NCBI GenBank assembly: GCA_024688095.1
Contig: JAILEJ010000281.1
Coordinates: 1-10,164, forward strand
Reading direction: 5' to 3'
Length of the DNA stretch: 10,164 nucleotides
DNA from: Butyrivibrio sp.
Lineage (GTDB): Bacteria; Bacillota; Clostridia; Lachnospirales; Lachnospiraceae
Shown one piece after another: positions 1 to 7,572 of the stretch. Every line of letters starts with the position of its first letter. The stretch's first letter is position 1. The notes under the pieces are model-generated. The model was not told where the DNA came from, ran no database searches, and worked only from the letters and a program-made list of their open reading frames with translations. A program made the position numbers and the translations under genes.

Positions 1-1730
1 CCGTCTTCTGAGAGGTAGAAGCTTCGTTTGCTTGCCGTGTTATGAGTATGGATATTTCCTGTAAGATTATTCCACTCATCATAATTGGCATCGCCGGTAA
101 AATCTATCTCTTTTTCATATAAAAGCTTTCCTTCATTAAGCGGAATTACCATACACAGGAAAGAATCCCCCTTTGCCATACTTACTTCATCCTCAAGCAT
201 AAATGTATGGAAACCTGCTGTTGCAGCCTTTACAACGCTAGTAGAAGCTGCATCTTCAAGCTCATCAAAGAAAATCTTATTATCCTTTACCTCAGGATTC
301 TTATATATTCTAACTTCAAAGGACTGTCCTGTTTCCATGCTCCAAAGTCCAACAGCTTTTATAACTTCTGCACCATCCTCTACATCATATAAAACTCCGT
401 ATGGATTAGTATTTGCTTCTTCCGCATAAACGATATTCTTTTTATCTTCCAATGCAGAAACTGTGTTGGTAATAAATCCATCTACCTGGTAATTATTATC
501 AAAATAATCATCATCTCCTTTTGATGCTACATGATAAGCAACTATATTATTATTTGTAACTATACTGTCGTAATATGAAATATAGAAAAAACCTGCCTCA
601 CCAAAAGCTGTTCCCCAGCTGTTTCTGGCAATAAAGGCACCATTTTCAGGAGGTGAAACCACAAAGTTATCTTTAGGATAATTATCATCCCATCCAACTA
701 TCAGTATCTCATGATCTGCAATATTATCTCCCCCATAGCTTTCATAATCATATAAATCCGTATAATTATTTCGCCAGAATTTATCGTCAGCATTTATACT
801 TCCCGTAACACTTCCATGCTCCATAATAAGCTGCTTTACTTCTTCCATGTTATCCATAGAGCATGGAATCTGATATACCCCCTGAACGTGATAATCACAT
901 TTATAAGCATCTGAAGGCTTGTCTGCATTATCTTTAAATACTGCCTCCATTCCATATAGCGTTTTAAATGCATCCGTACCTGAGTCAGCTACAGGCCCCT
1001 TCCAGGCTGTAAGAATACTTGCACAATAATCAGTAACACCGCCAACCGAAACATAACCGGTATCATAATCAAAAATCCAGGCATTATTTTCATTATCCCT
1101 ATTAACAAGTTCTCTATAATCATCATCTATAAGATTATTTTTTGAACCCGTTGCAGAATGCATATTATAATAACCCAAATGTTTTTCTGAAAGATTAATA
1201 TTATCAGCAGAAATCTCATCATTATGTATAATAAGATCGCTTTCCATAGCACCTGCACATGCATATGCCCAGCACAGATAAGTATAGCCCTGGTCTCTTG
1301 CTCCTGTCACAAAGCTCTTACCATCAACATCTCTTGAGTCATATTTTTCAGGAAGGCTATTTTCATCACTACTTACTTTATCTACCGCGTCTTTTCCACT
1401 TTCATCAAAGAAATTACCTTCAATATCATCATCTGCCAAAACAGCCTCTGTAAATTCAAGTTCCTTGACCTTTTTGTACGCAAAAATTTCTGAACCGTTT
1501 TTTTCAGTATCTTCTACCGTCTCTTCTTTTGCTTCAACTGTTTTCATAGTATTATTGGATATTTTCTTAGCAGAATTTTTTTCAAGTGAATCCGATGATG
1601 CATTAACAATATAGTCTTCTGAATTTTTTTGAACAGATACCTTTTTAGTATCTTTAATAGAATAAAATGTAACTAAAAAGACCGCAGTCAATAAAGCAAG
1701 GCCTGCAATCCAGTAAAAATTTTTTTTCAT
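1..1730 (-). CDS. Secreted papain-family (C1A) cysteine peptidase with lectin-like C-terminal domain, partial at its 3' end
   Basis: The open frame starts at ATG 1730 and runs off the left edge, with 576 residues visible. An upstream GGGGTGA is well placed as ribosome binding site. Residues 5-24 form one hydrophobic segment after a KK start, so the protein is exported or membrane-anchored; there is no lipobox. A charged, low-complexity linker (about 25-120) leads into the peptidase domain. The papain catalytic set is visible: oxyanion Gln147 (RDQG), nucleophile Cys153 (LCWAYA), His340 (ADHEILIVGW) and Asn370 (ARNSWG, followed by GEAGFFYISY). Residues about 430-576 resemble the lectin-like domain often attached to such bacterial C1A enzymes, and the final visible SFYLSED looks close to the natural end. 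The family degrades extracellular protein; the substrate here is unknown. The 90-base gap to the upstream C39-like gene has a TATAAT (1781-1776, minus) but no clear -35, so the gene may be co-transcribed or have its own promoter. Confidence 0.9.
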   Translation of the reverse strand, partial: MKKNFYWIAGLALLTAVFLVTFYSIKDTKKVSVQKNSEDYIVNASSDSLEKNSAKKISNNTMKTVEAKEETVEDTEKNGSEIFAYKKVKELEFTEAVLADDDIEGNFFDESGKDAVDKVSSDENSLPEKYDSRDVDGKSFVTGARDQGYTYLCWAYACAGAMESDLIIHNDEISADNINLSEKHLGYYNMHSATGSKNNLIDDDYRELVNRDNENNAWIFDYDTGYVSVGGVTDYCASILTAWKGPVADSGTDAFKTLYGMEAVFKDNADKPSDAYKCDYHVQGVYQIPCSMDNMEEVKQLIMEHGSVTGSINADDKFWRNNYTDLYDYESYGGDNIADHEILIVGWDDNYPKDNFVVSPPENGAFIARNSWGTAFGEAGFFYISYYDSIVTNNNIVAYHVASKGDDDYFDNNYQVDGFITNTVSALEDKKNIVYAEEANTNPYGVLYDVEDGAEVIKAVGLWSMETGQSFEVRIYKNPEVKDNKIFFDELEDAASTSVVKAATAGFHTFMLEDEVSMAKGDSFLCMVIPLNEGKLLYEKEIDFTGDANYDEWNNLTGNIHTHNTASKRSFYLSED

Positions 1731-1820
1731 ATTCACCCCACTCATATTCAACACGAAATATTAAGTACAATTAATATTATAAACGAATTTTCTTAACACT
1801 TTTATAAAAATTATATAAAA

Positions 1821-2462
1821 TCAAACCAGTTTAATTGTATTAAATGAACCAAAGACAGACTGACTGATATCTCTGGAAAAAGCATTATAATCAATATAAT
1901 GCATTCCTCTATTCCAGCCATCTGCAACCTTAAGAACAGGATATTCTTTACCATTAACTTTATAAATACAATAACCTATAACGGTAACAGTATGGTTTCT
2001 GTAAACGCCACGTGCAATATTAAGTATTACAGGTCTTCCTGCGAGAATCTCTCTTTTCACCTGTTTTTCAAAACTCCAAATATAATGTCCCCTGCATTTA
2101 ACTTTTACTCCATATTCTTCAAAAACATCCTGTGTAATATTTTTTACAAAAAAAGGAATTGTTCCTTTTTTATCAGTATATCCATATTCTCTGGCAATCT
2201 CTTCAACCTTTAAATATATATCCTTAATACTTCTGTCAATGGTGTATTTATGGTATCTGTTCCGATAATACATAAGAACTCTTGAAATAGCCACAAGCGT
2301 ACAGTTATTAACTTTACGACCTGTAATTTCCTCCATTGACTGACGATTCATTATGAGTCCCCTTCCCTTATCCACAAGCAAAGGCTCTCCATTATATCGT
2401 GCACTCAAATATTTATTTATATCTTTAATCTTACCGTATGGTAGTTTCTTGTTTTTTTTCAT
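1821..2462 (-). CDS. C39-like papain-fold cysteine peptidase-like protein, probably cytoplasmic
   Basis: This 213-residue protein starts at ATG 2462 behind TGAGGC at 8-base spacing. The order of candidate catalytic residues fits the C39-like papain fold: Cys54 in NNCTLVAISRVLMYY at the start of a helix, His157 in RNHTVTVIGY at the start of a strand, and Asp181 in LKVADGWNR. The usual helper Gln about six residues before the Cys is not seen, because that stretch reads TGRKVNN. There is no signal peptide or membrane segment, and the N-terminus is very lysine-rich. Known C39-like proteins include bacteriocin-leader peptidases (fused to ABC transporters, which this is not) and many uncharacterised peptidases. 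It lies directly upstream of a second papain-type gene on the same strand and diverges from a DNA methyltransferase gene. The fold call is fairly safe; activity and substrate are unknown. Confidence 0.7.
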   Translation of the reverse strand: MKKNKKLPYGKIKDINKYLSARYNGEPLLVDKGRGLIMNRQSMEEITGRKVNNCTLVAISRVLMYYRNRYHKYTIDRSIKDIYLKVEEIAREYGYTDKKGTIPFFVKNITQDVFEEYGVKVKCRGHYIWSFEKQVKREILAGRPVILNIARGVYRNHTVTVIGYCIYKVNGKEYPVLKVADGWNRGMHYIDYNAFSRDISQSVFGSFNTIKLV

Positions 2463-2467
2463 TTCAA

Positions 2468-2496
2468 TTGCCTCAGGAAATATATTTAGTTATAAT
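2468..2496 (+). promoter_or_regulatory. Predicted sigma-A-type promoter of the methyltransferase gene
   Basis: TTGCCT (2468-2473) and a perfect TATAAT (2491-2496) are separated by 17 bases. The expected transcription start near 2503 gives a leader of about 50 bases before the TTG start at 2554. The -35 box lies over the 5' leader and ribosome binding site of the divergent peptidase-like gene. Confidence 0.6.
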
Positions 2497-2505
2497 ATTA
2501 TTTTA

Positions 2506-2534
2506 ATTATACACATGAAATAATGAAAACTTAA
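2506..2534 (-). promoter_or_regulatory. Predicted promoter of the C39-like gene, overlapping the opposite promoter
   Basis: On the minus strand a perfect TATAAT (2511-2506) is preceded by TTAAGT (2534-2529) at 17-base spacing. The -35 match is only 3 of 6. The predicted start near 2499 lies within a few bases of the divergent start near 2503, so the two promoters share one stretch of DNA. Confidence 0.5.
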
Positions 2535-2539
2535 CAAAT

Positions 2540-2545
2540 AGGTGG
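2540..2545 (+). promoter_or_regulatory. Ribosome binding site that selects a TTG start
   Basis: AGGTGG lies 8 bases before TTG 2554. The in-frame GTG at 2542 is inside this motif, immediately follows an in-frame TAG (2539-2541) and has no Shine-Dalgarno sequence of its own. The TTG is therefore the better start. Confidence 0.7.
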
Positions 2546-2553
2546 AAAATACT

Positions 2554-4536
2554 TTGACAAATACGAATGAATTAATAGGGATTAAAGATGTAGCAACAAT
2601 ACTGGGCATATCAGAAGCTACAGTAAGAAACTGGATAAAGCTTGGTAAAATCGAAGTTGCCGATGATACTGATAAAGTGTACAGCTTTGATAAATATAAA
2701 ATAACAGAATTAAAAAAATCTCTTGAAAGTGGCAATAACAAAGCTCTTAGGGCAAGAAGAAATAAGAAATACGTTTCTGGAAATTCCATGTACCGTTCAT
2801 ATATTTCTTCAGATTCATCGAATCTCTTATCAGTTACAAAGCTGCTTTCTCTCACAGAAAATAATATAAACGATTATGTCATAGAACAGCTTCTTACAGA
2901 CTGTGCAGAAAAGCTTATGCTTAGGACAAGAATCTCAGGAAATATAATCTCTCCTCTTTTGGATGACCTTGCAAAATCCTGCCAGAATATGAGAAAGGCA
3001 AATGAAACTGAAGAAAGTCAGATAAAAGCTATTTCTGTAGATTCCAATATGCTCAAAAACATTGACTATGACTATATAGAAGGCGAAGATACACTAGGTT
3101 TTCTATATATTTCACTGTTATCGCTAAGCACCAGAAAATCATCAGGTGCTTACTACACAGATGCAGAAACAGTAAAAAAAGTGTGTAAAAGCGTTTCAGA
3201 AGATGTAAAAGATGATGCTATATATATGGATCCATGCTGTGGTACAGGTAATTTTTTAATGCAGCTTACAAAAGTCACTTCCATTGATAATATGTATGGA
3301 TATGATATAGATGAAATAGCAACTTCAATATGCAGAATAAACCTGGCAATGAAATTTGCGCTTCAGACAACGGATGATCTTAATATTCTTTTTGACCATG
3401 TAAAGGTATGCGACTTTTTATTATCAGACACTGAGGTTTCAGCAGATGTAATTGTTGGTAATCCTCCATGGGGATTTGATTTTAACGGTGATCAGTTATA
3501 TTTACTTGGAAAGCGTTTTTATACAGCATCCGGCAAAAAAGCTGACTCTGCAGATATCTTCATTGAATGTGCTCTTTCACACCTTAATGAAAATGGACAT
3601 ATGTCCTTTGTACTGCCGGAATCAGTTTTAAATGTAAAAGCTCACCTTAATGTCAGAAAATATATAAGAGCAAATGCAGATATCAAACTCATAAACTATC
3701 TTGGAGATATATTTTACAAAGTTCAATGTCCATGCATAATTCTTTCTCTACAAAAGAAATTTCTTGTACCTGATTTTGAAGAACTTGCAAATGAAGAACT
3801 GTTTTGTACTAATCTAAAAATAGTAAGTCCATACAGAAGTTTTATAATTGCCTCAAGAACTTTAAATGTTGAAAGCTTTGATGTACTTGCTGATGATGAA
3901 GAATATGACATCCTTTCTAAAATGGAAAGCGGAAATAAAGTATATCTGAAAGATAATGCGGATTTTGGCCTTGGAATCGTAACCGGAAACAATAAAGTAT
4001 TTATCACAGATGAACTTCAGGACGAATACGAAGTAATATTAAAAGGTGCAGATATACAAAAATACAATATCGATATGCCTCAAAGATATATCAAATTTGT
4101 TCCTAAAAATTTCCAACAGGTAGCTCCTGAATACATTTATCGTTCCGAAGAAAGATTATTGTACCGCTTCATTGCTGAGAACCCTGTAGTCGTATATGAC
4201 AACAAAAAGCTCTTATCAATGAATAGCTGTAATATAATAATTCCTCATATAGAAGGTATGCCTATCCCATATATAATGGCTGTACTAAACTCTTCTGCTG
4301 TGGAATTTTATTACAAGCACAAATTTAAGAGTGTTAAAGTGTTACGTGCATTCCTTGAAAGTATTCCAATTCCTGTTCTACCAAAAGAAGAAATGGATAA
4401 AATATCAGAAATGGCTCAAACAACTCAGGCCCTTGGAAACAAGGTACCCGAACTGTATAATATGCAATGCGCTCAAATTGATTCTATGATTTCAAAAGCA
4501 TATGGTCTGACTGCAGAAGAGATACATAAATTCTAA
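2554..4536 (+). CDS. Solitary N6-adenine DNA methyltransferase with N-terminal helix-turn-helix domain
   Basis: The protein has 660 residues from the TTG start. Residues about 6-45 form a MerR/excisionase-like helix-turn-helix (IKDVATILGISEATVRNWIKLGKIE pattern, split here as IKDVATILGI at 10-19 and SEATVRNWIK at 20-29). A helical linker follows. The methyltransferase core has GAYYT (198-202), the S-adenosylmethionine loop DPCCGTGNF (226-234), the acidic YDID (250-253) and the catalytic NPPW (303-306), which is the gamma-type N6-adenine arrangement. Residues about 455-635 resemble the TaqI-type target-recognition region. No nuclease motif is present in the protein and no restriction gene lies beside it, so it looks like an orphan methylase affecting gene expression or self-marking rather than a restriction partner. 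The HTH may add sequence targeting or autoregulation (inference). It diverges from the C39-like gene and ends at a strong terminator. The target site cannot be read from sequence. Confidence 0.85.
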   Translation: MTNTNELIGIKDVATILGISEATVRNWIKLGKIEVADDTDKVYSFDKYKITELKKSLESGNNKALRARRNKKYVSGNSMYRSYISSDSSNLLSVTKLLSLTENNINDYVIEQLLTDCAEKLMLRTRISGNIISPLLDDLAKSCQNMRKANETEESQIKAISVDSNMLKNIDYDYIEGEDTLGFLYISLLSLSTRKSSGAYYTDAETVKKVCKSVSEDVKDDAIYMDPCCGTGNFLMQLTKVTSIDNMYGYDIDEIATSICRINLAMKFALQTTDDLNILFDHVKVCDFLLSDTEVSADVIVGNPPWGFDFNGDQLYLLGKRFYTASGKKADSADIFIECALSHLNENGHMSFVLPESVLNVKAHLNVRKYIRANADIKLINYLGDIFYKVQCPCIILSLQKKFLVPDFEELANEELFCTNLKIVSPYRSFIIASRTLNVESFDVLADDEEYDILSKMESGNKVYLKDNADFGLGIVTGNNKVFITDELQDEYEVILKGADIQKYNIDMPQRYIKFVPKNFQQVAPEYIYRSEERLLYRFIAENPVVVYDNKKLLSMNSCNIIIPHIEGMPIPYIMAVLNSSAVEFYYKHKFKSVKVLRAFLESIPIPVLPKEEMDKISEMAQTTQALGNKVPELYNMQCAQIDSMISKAYGLTAEEIHKF

Positions 4537-4547
4537 ATAATTATCTT

Positions 4548-4578
4548 AAAAGGTCCTGCTTTCCGGCAGGACCTTTTT
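4548..4578. terminator. Bidirectional intrinsic terminator between convergent genes
   Basis: A perfect 12-base stem (4548-4559 with 4566-4577, AAAAGGTCCTGC) encloses a six-base loop and ends in a T run on the plus strand. The A-rich 5' flank gives a shorter T run on the minus strand. It lies 11 bases after the methyltransferase stop and 12 bases beyond the stop of the convergent EAL gene, so it can end both. Confidence 0.9.
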
Positions 4579-4589
4579 CATTGAATACT

Positions 4590-6263
4590 TTAATTATAAT
4601 TTCTCTTTACAAGTACTTTTTCGAAGTCTAAATAAGCAAGAGGCTCATCAAAAATAAATCCTTGAATCTCATCACATCCCATTGCTCTTAATCTGTTAAA
4701 CTGTTTTTCTGTCTGAACCCCCTCTGCAACAACAATAATATTTAATGCCTTTAACATATTCAAAACAGTATCAAGAATGATTTCAGACTTATTATTTTTT
4801 CCATCGATATCATCAACAAATGATTTATCAATTTTAACAACATCAAATGTCAGATTTTTAAACAAATTAAGCGAAGAATATCCTGTTCCAAAATCATCCA
4901 TCGAAACAGCTATACCATGCTTATGCATTGCACTGACAAACTCATCAAGCCTGTTACCATCTTCATAAAATGATGTTTCTGTAATCTCTATTTCCAGATA
5001 CTTACTTTCAACATTATACTTTCGTAAAATGTTAAGAGTATCATCAATTATATTGTCATTCTTAAGGTTTTCTCTTGAAAAATTAACTGAAACTCTTACT
5101 GGATCAATCCCTTTATCTATCCAGCTTTTAATATCACTACATACTGATTCAAGCATAAAGAGATCCAATCTTTTTATTGCACCTTCCTTTTCAAGTACAG
5201 GCACAAACTCTTCCGGTAAAACCACTTCATCCTCATGAATCCATCTAACGAGTGCTTCACATCCACAAAGTTGTTTTGTTACAGCAGATACCTTAGGTTG
5301 ATAATATGGTTTAACACTTCCATTATTAAGAGCTTCAAAAAAGTTATTAACTACATTTTTATATCTTATGGCTTCCTGATGAATATTTTCATCAAAATAT
5401 GTAAGTCTTTCTTTTTTGGCTTTTCCAGCATCTATAGCCATAGAACAATTCTCGATAAAATTATGTATCTTATCTCCGGCATTTCCATAATAAACGCCCA
5501 TTACCGGTCTTATTCTGACTACTATATTTTCTTCATGATAATTAATTGTAAATTTTGTATAAGTGATAATATTTATGAATCTGTCCAGATTAGATTTCAA
5601 TATGAAACCGAAAAATTTGTCTGCACCAAGTCTTGCAACAAACTCCTTTTCTGGATTAATGAGTCCTCTAAGCTTGTCTGCAAACTTTTGAAGAAGAATA
5701 TTTCCATTTCCGGAACCATAAGTAGAATTGATTATTCTAAAGTCTTTGATGTTTAAATAAATACCAGCATAATTCTCTGTATCCAGATATTTATACCCAT
5801 ATTTAAGAACACCCTGAGTATTATATAATCCTGTTAGCATATCTACATAAGGGATTCTCTTAAGATATTTCATAAGAGCAGCCCTTGTATATAACATATA
5901 AAAGCCCTTACTTATATTTCGTATGGAATATTTCTCTTCATCTGTAAATTTATGATCTCCAATAGGATAAAAAGACGCCTTACATTTACCAGTCTCTTTT
6001 GAAGCTGTCTTAACGACATATACGTTTTCTTCACTTCCGATATTATTATCCAATACCCTCTCATTATAATAGGAATTTGAAGGCATATTAAAAAAGTTAG
6101 AAACAAAAGATACCTCTATAACGATCTTTGCAACATTATACTTAACAGAAAGATATCCAGTATAACTTGAAGCTTTTTCAAATAATGTATCTATTTCCAT
6201 AGATGCAACGTCCATGTTATCCATATACTCTATCAATTTATCTATAATAGAAGTATTATCCAT
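4590..6263 (-). CDS. Degenerate GGDEF plus intact EAL protein, predicted cyclic-di-GMP phosphodiesterase
   Basis: This 557-residue protein starts at ATG 6263 behind AAAGGAG. It has no signal or membrane segment. Residues 1-130 may be a GAF-like sensor (weak inference). The GGDEF domain (about 135-295) keeps DMLTGLYN, but the signature is GADKF (213-217). The metal Asp of the usual DID motif is Asn171, and the GD of the GHxxGD motif is GN (187-188), so cyclase activity is very unlikely. The EAL domain (about 305-550) keeps Glu336 (EAL), Asn394, Glu426, Asp456-Asp457 in DDFGTGYSS, Lys477, Glu514 (AEG) and Gln534 (QGF), the full set for hydrolysing cyclic-di-GMP to pGpG. The dead GGDEF may bind GTP as an allosteric site, as known for some family members. 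It stands alone, convergent with the methyltransferase gene and divergent from the DAHP synthase gene. Confidence 0.92.
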   Translation of the reverse strand: MDNTSIIDKLIEYMDNMDVASMEIDTLFEKASSYTGYLSVKYNVAKIVIEVSFVSNFFNMPSNSYYNERVLDNNIGSEENVYVVKTASKETGKCKASFYPIGDHKFTDEEKYSIRNISKGFYMLYTRAALMKYLKRIPYVDMLTGLYNTQGVLKYGYKYLDTENYAGIYLNIKDFRIINSTYGSGNGNILLQKFADKLRGLINPEKEFVARLGADKFFGFILKSNLDRFINIITYTKFTINYHEENIVVRIRPVMGVYYGNAGDKIHNFIENCSMAIDAGKAKKERLTYFDENIHQEAIRYKNVVNNFFEALNNGSVKPYYQPKVSAVTKQLCGCEALVRWIHEDEVVLPEEFVPVLEKEGAIKRLDLFMLESVCSDIKSWIDKGIDPVRVSVNFSRENLKNDNIIDDTLNILRKYNVESKYLEIEITETSFYEDGNRLDEFVSAMHKHGIAVSMDDFGTGYSSLNLFKNLTFDVVKIDKSFVDDIDGKNNKSEIILDTVLNMLKALNIIVVAEGVQTEKQFNRLRAMGCDEIQGFIFDEPLAYLDFEKVLVKRNYN

Positions 6264-6314
6264 AAAACTCCTTTGGTCTTTATATTTTAAAAATGTTGAA
6301 CATAATCCACTTTT

Positions 6315-6320
6315 ATTATA
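6315..6320 (-). promoter_or_regulatory. Candidate -10 box for the EAL gene
   Basis: TATAAT on the minus strand (6320-6315) would give a leader of about 45 bases before ATG 6263. No convincing -35 element is present at 16-18 bases, so an activator or weak promoter is possible. Confidence 0.35.
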
Positions 6321-6350
6321 TACTCATTTTCGATTTAAATTATTAAGTTA

Positions 6351-6382
6351 TTTTAAAGATTATGCTAAATAAATCTTTAAAA
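6351..6382. repeat. Perfect 11-base inverted repeat in the divergent intergenic region
   Basis: TTTTAAAGATT (6351-6361) is repeated inverted as AATCTTTAAAA (6372-6382) with a 10-base spacer. Arm centres are 21 bases apart, about two helical turns. The stem has only one G-C pair per arm, so it is a poor terminator; a binding site for a dimeric regulator is the more natural reading. Confidence 0.5.
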
Positions 6383-6422
6383 ATTATAGCTATATTATAT
6401 AAATAAAAAATGAATATTTTCA

Positions 6423-6451
6423 TTTACTTTTGCGCTTTAAAGTGATATATT
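6423..6451 (+). promoter_or_regulatory. Predicted promoter of the DAHP synthase gene
   Basis: TTTACT (6423-6428) and TATATT (6446-6451) are 17 bases apart. The expected start near 6458 leaves a leader of about 39 bases, too short for a T-box or attenuator. Confidence 0.5.
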
Positions 6452-6496
6452 GTTAAAAGCTAATCATGTTACAAAATAATTTGGAGGTTATGAAAA

Positions 6497-7525
6497 ATGT
6501 CTTTTCAGTACATTCAGCAGTTACCATCACCTGATGAAATCAAGGACGAATTCCCTATTTCAAAAGAAATGGCAGCTTTAAAAAAAGAAAGAGATAAAGA
6601 GATATCAGATGTATTTACAGGTAAAAGCGATAAATTTATTGTAGTTATCGGACCTTGTTCAGCTGACAACGAAGATGCAGTTTGTGATTATGTAAACAGA
6701 CTTGCTAAAATCAATGATAAAGTTAGTGACAAGCTTATACTAATCCCAAGAATTTATACAAATAAACCTCGTACAACAGGTGAAGGCTATAAAGGAATGA
6801 CTTCACAGGTTGATCCCGAAGGAAAAGAAGATTTCAGAGCAGGACTTGAAAGTGTTCGTCATATGCAAATCAGAGCACTTCAGGAATCAGGTCTTACAGC
6901 TGCTGATGAAATGCTCTATCCTGAAAACTGGGGATATGTATCTGATCTTCTCTCCTATGTAGCTATAGGAGCTCGTTCTGTTGAAGATCAGGAACACAGA
7001 ATGACTGCAAGTGGATTTGATGTTCCAGCCGGAATGAAAAATCCTACAAGTGGAAACCTTGGAGTAATGCTTAATTCCATATATGCAGCACAGCATCCAC
7101 ACTCTTTTGTATATAGAGGATATGAAGTAAAAACTTCAGGAAATCCTCTTGCACACAGTGTTCTTAGAGGATCTAACAACAAACACGGTCAGGCTATAAC
7201 AAATTATCACTATGAAGATTTAAGTCTTCTTGCAGAATTATATGCAGAACGTGAAATCATAAATCCTGCTGCTGTTATCGATTCTAATCACAGTAACTCA
7301 AATAAACAGTTCAAAGAACAGATAAGAATCGTTAAGGAAGTATTACATTCCAGAAATCACAGCAATGATATAAAGAACCTTGTAAAAGGTGTAATGATTG
7401 AAAGTTACATAGAAGAAGGGGCTCAGAAGATAGGTGAAGGAACATATGGAAAGTCCATTACCGATCCTTGCCTTGGATGGAATGATTCAGAAAAACTTAT
7501 ATACGAAATTGCCGAACAGGCATAA
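6497..7525 (+). CDS. aroF: 3-deoxy-7-phosphoheptulonate (DAHP) synthase, class I
   Basis: The enzyme condenses phosphoenolpyruvate and erythrose-4-phosphate to DAHP, the first step of the shikimate route to Phe, Tyr and Trp, in the cytoplasm. The protein has 342 residues, normal for the AroF/G/H type. Visible signatures are GPCSADNED (52-60), KPRTTGEGYKG (90-100), SVEDQEHRMTASG (161-173), KNPTSGN (181-187) and RGSNNKHGQ (224-232). The expected metal ligands are Cys54, His265 (SNHSNSNKQ), Glu302 and Asp323 (ITDPCLGWND). GGAGG (6483-6487) sits 9 bases before ATG 6497. The gene is monocistronic: its own promoter lies upstream and a convergent gene follows after a hairpin. No other aromatic pathway gene is in the window. 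Which amino acid inhibits it cannot be decided by eye; the symbol marks the family, not the isozyme. Confidence 0.95.
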   Translation: MSFQYIQQLPSPDEIKDEFPISKEMAALKKERDKEISDVFTGKSDKFIVVIGPCSADNEDAVCDYVNRLAKINDKVSDKLILIPRIYTNKPRTTGEGYKGMTSQVDPEGKEDFRAGLESVRHMQIRALQESGLTAADEMLYPENWGYVSDLLSYVAIGARSVEDQEHRMTASGFDVPAGMKNPTSGNLGVMLNSIYAAQHPHSFVYRGYEVKTSGNPLAHSVLRGSNNKHGQAITNYHYEDLSLLAELYAEREIINPAAVIDSNHSNSNKQFKEQIRIVKEVLHSRNHSNDIKNLVKGVMIESYIEEGAQKIGEGTYGKSITDPCLGWNDSEKLIYEIAEQA

Positions 7526-7529
7526 TAAA

Positions 7530-7572
7530 AGAGCTCATGTACAAAACTTTATCAGCCAAGTACATGGGCTCT
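7530..7572. terminator. Hairpin terminator shared by convergent genes, containing a stop codon in its loop
   Basis: AGAGCTCATGTAC (7530-7542) pairs with GTACATGGGCTCT (7560-7572), 13 pairs with one G-U in the plus transcript and one A-C mismatch in the minus transcript. The 17-base loop holds the TGA of the minus-strand gene (7554-7552), whose last codons form the right arm. On the minus strand the stem is followed by TTTATTAT, so termination is best in that direction; the plus-strand tail is less T-rich. Confidence 0.65.

Noticed and set aside
85..429. A 114-residue plus-strand open frame rich in serine.
   Set aside because: It is antisense to the C1A peptidase gene, whose frame and catalytic residues are clear, and it matches no family pattern.
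2554..4536. A type IIG restriction-modification enzyme.
   Set aside because: There is no PD-(D/E)xK-type nuclease region before the methyltransferase core; the N-terminus is a helix-turn-helix instead.
5235..5756. A 173-residue plus-strand open frame.
   Set aside because: It lies entirely antisense to the well-supported EAL gene, has no ribosome binding site, and its composition is a by-product of the AT-rich opposite strand.
6264..6496. A T-box or other amino-acid riboswitch upstream of the DAHP synthase gene.
   Set aside because: The leader after the predicted promoter is only about 39 bases, there is no TGGN T-box sequence, and no terminator/antiterminator pair is seen.
6490..6534. Short frame MKNVFSVHSAVTIT overlapping the DAHP synthase start, as a possible leader peptide.
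   Set aside because: Its ATG is only 2 bases after the GGAGG, too close for initiation, it contains no run of aromatic codons, and there is no attenuator hairpin pair.
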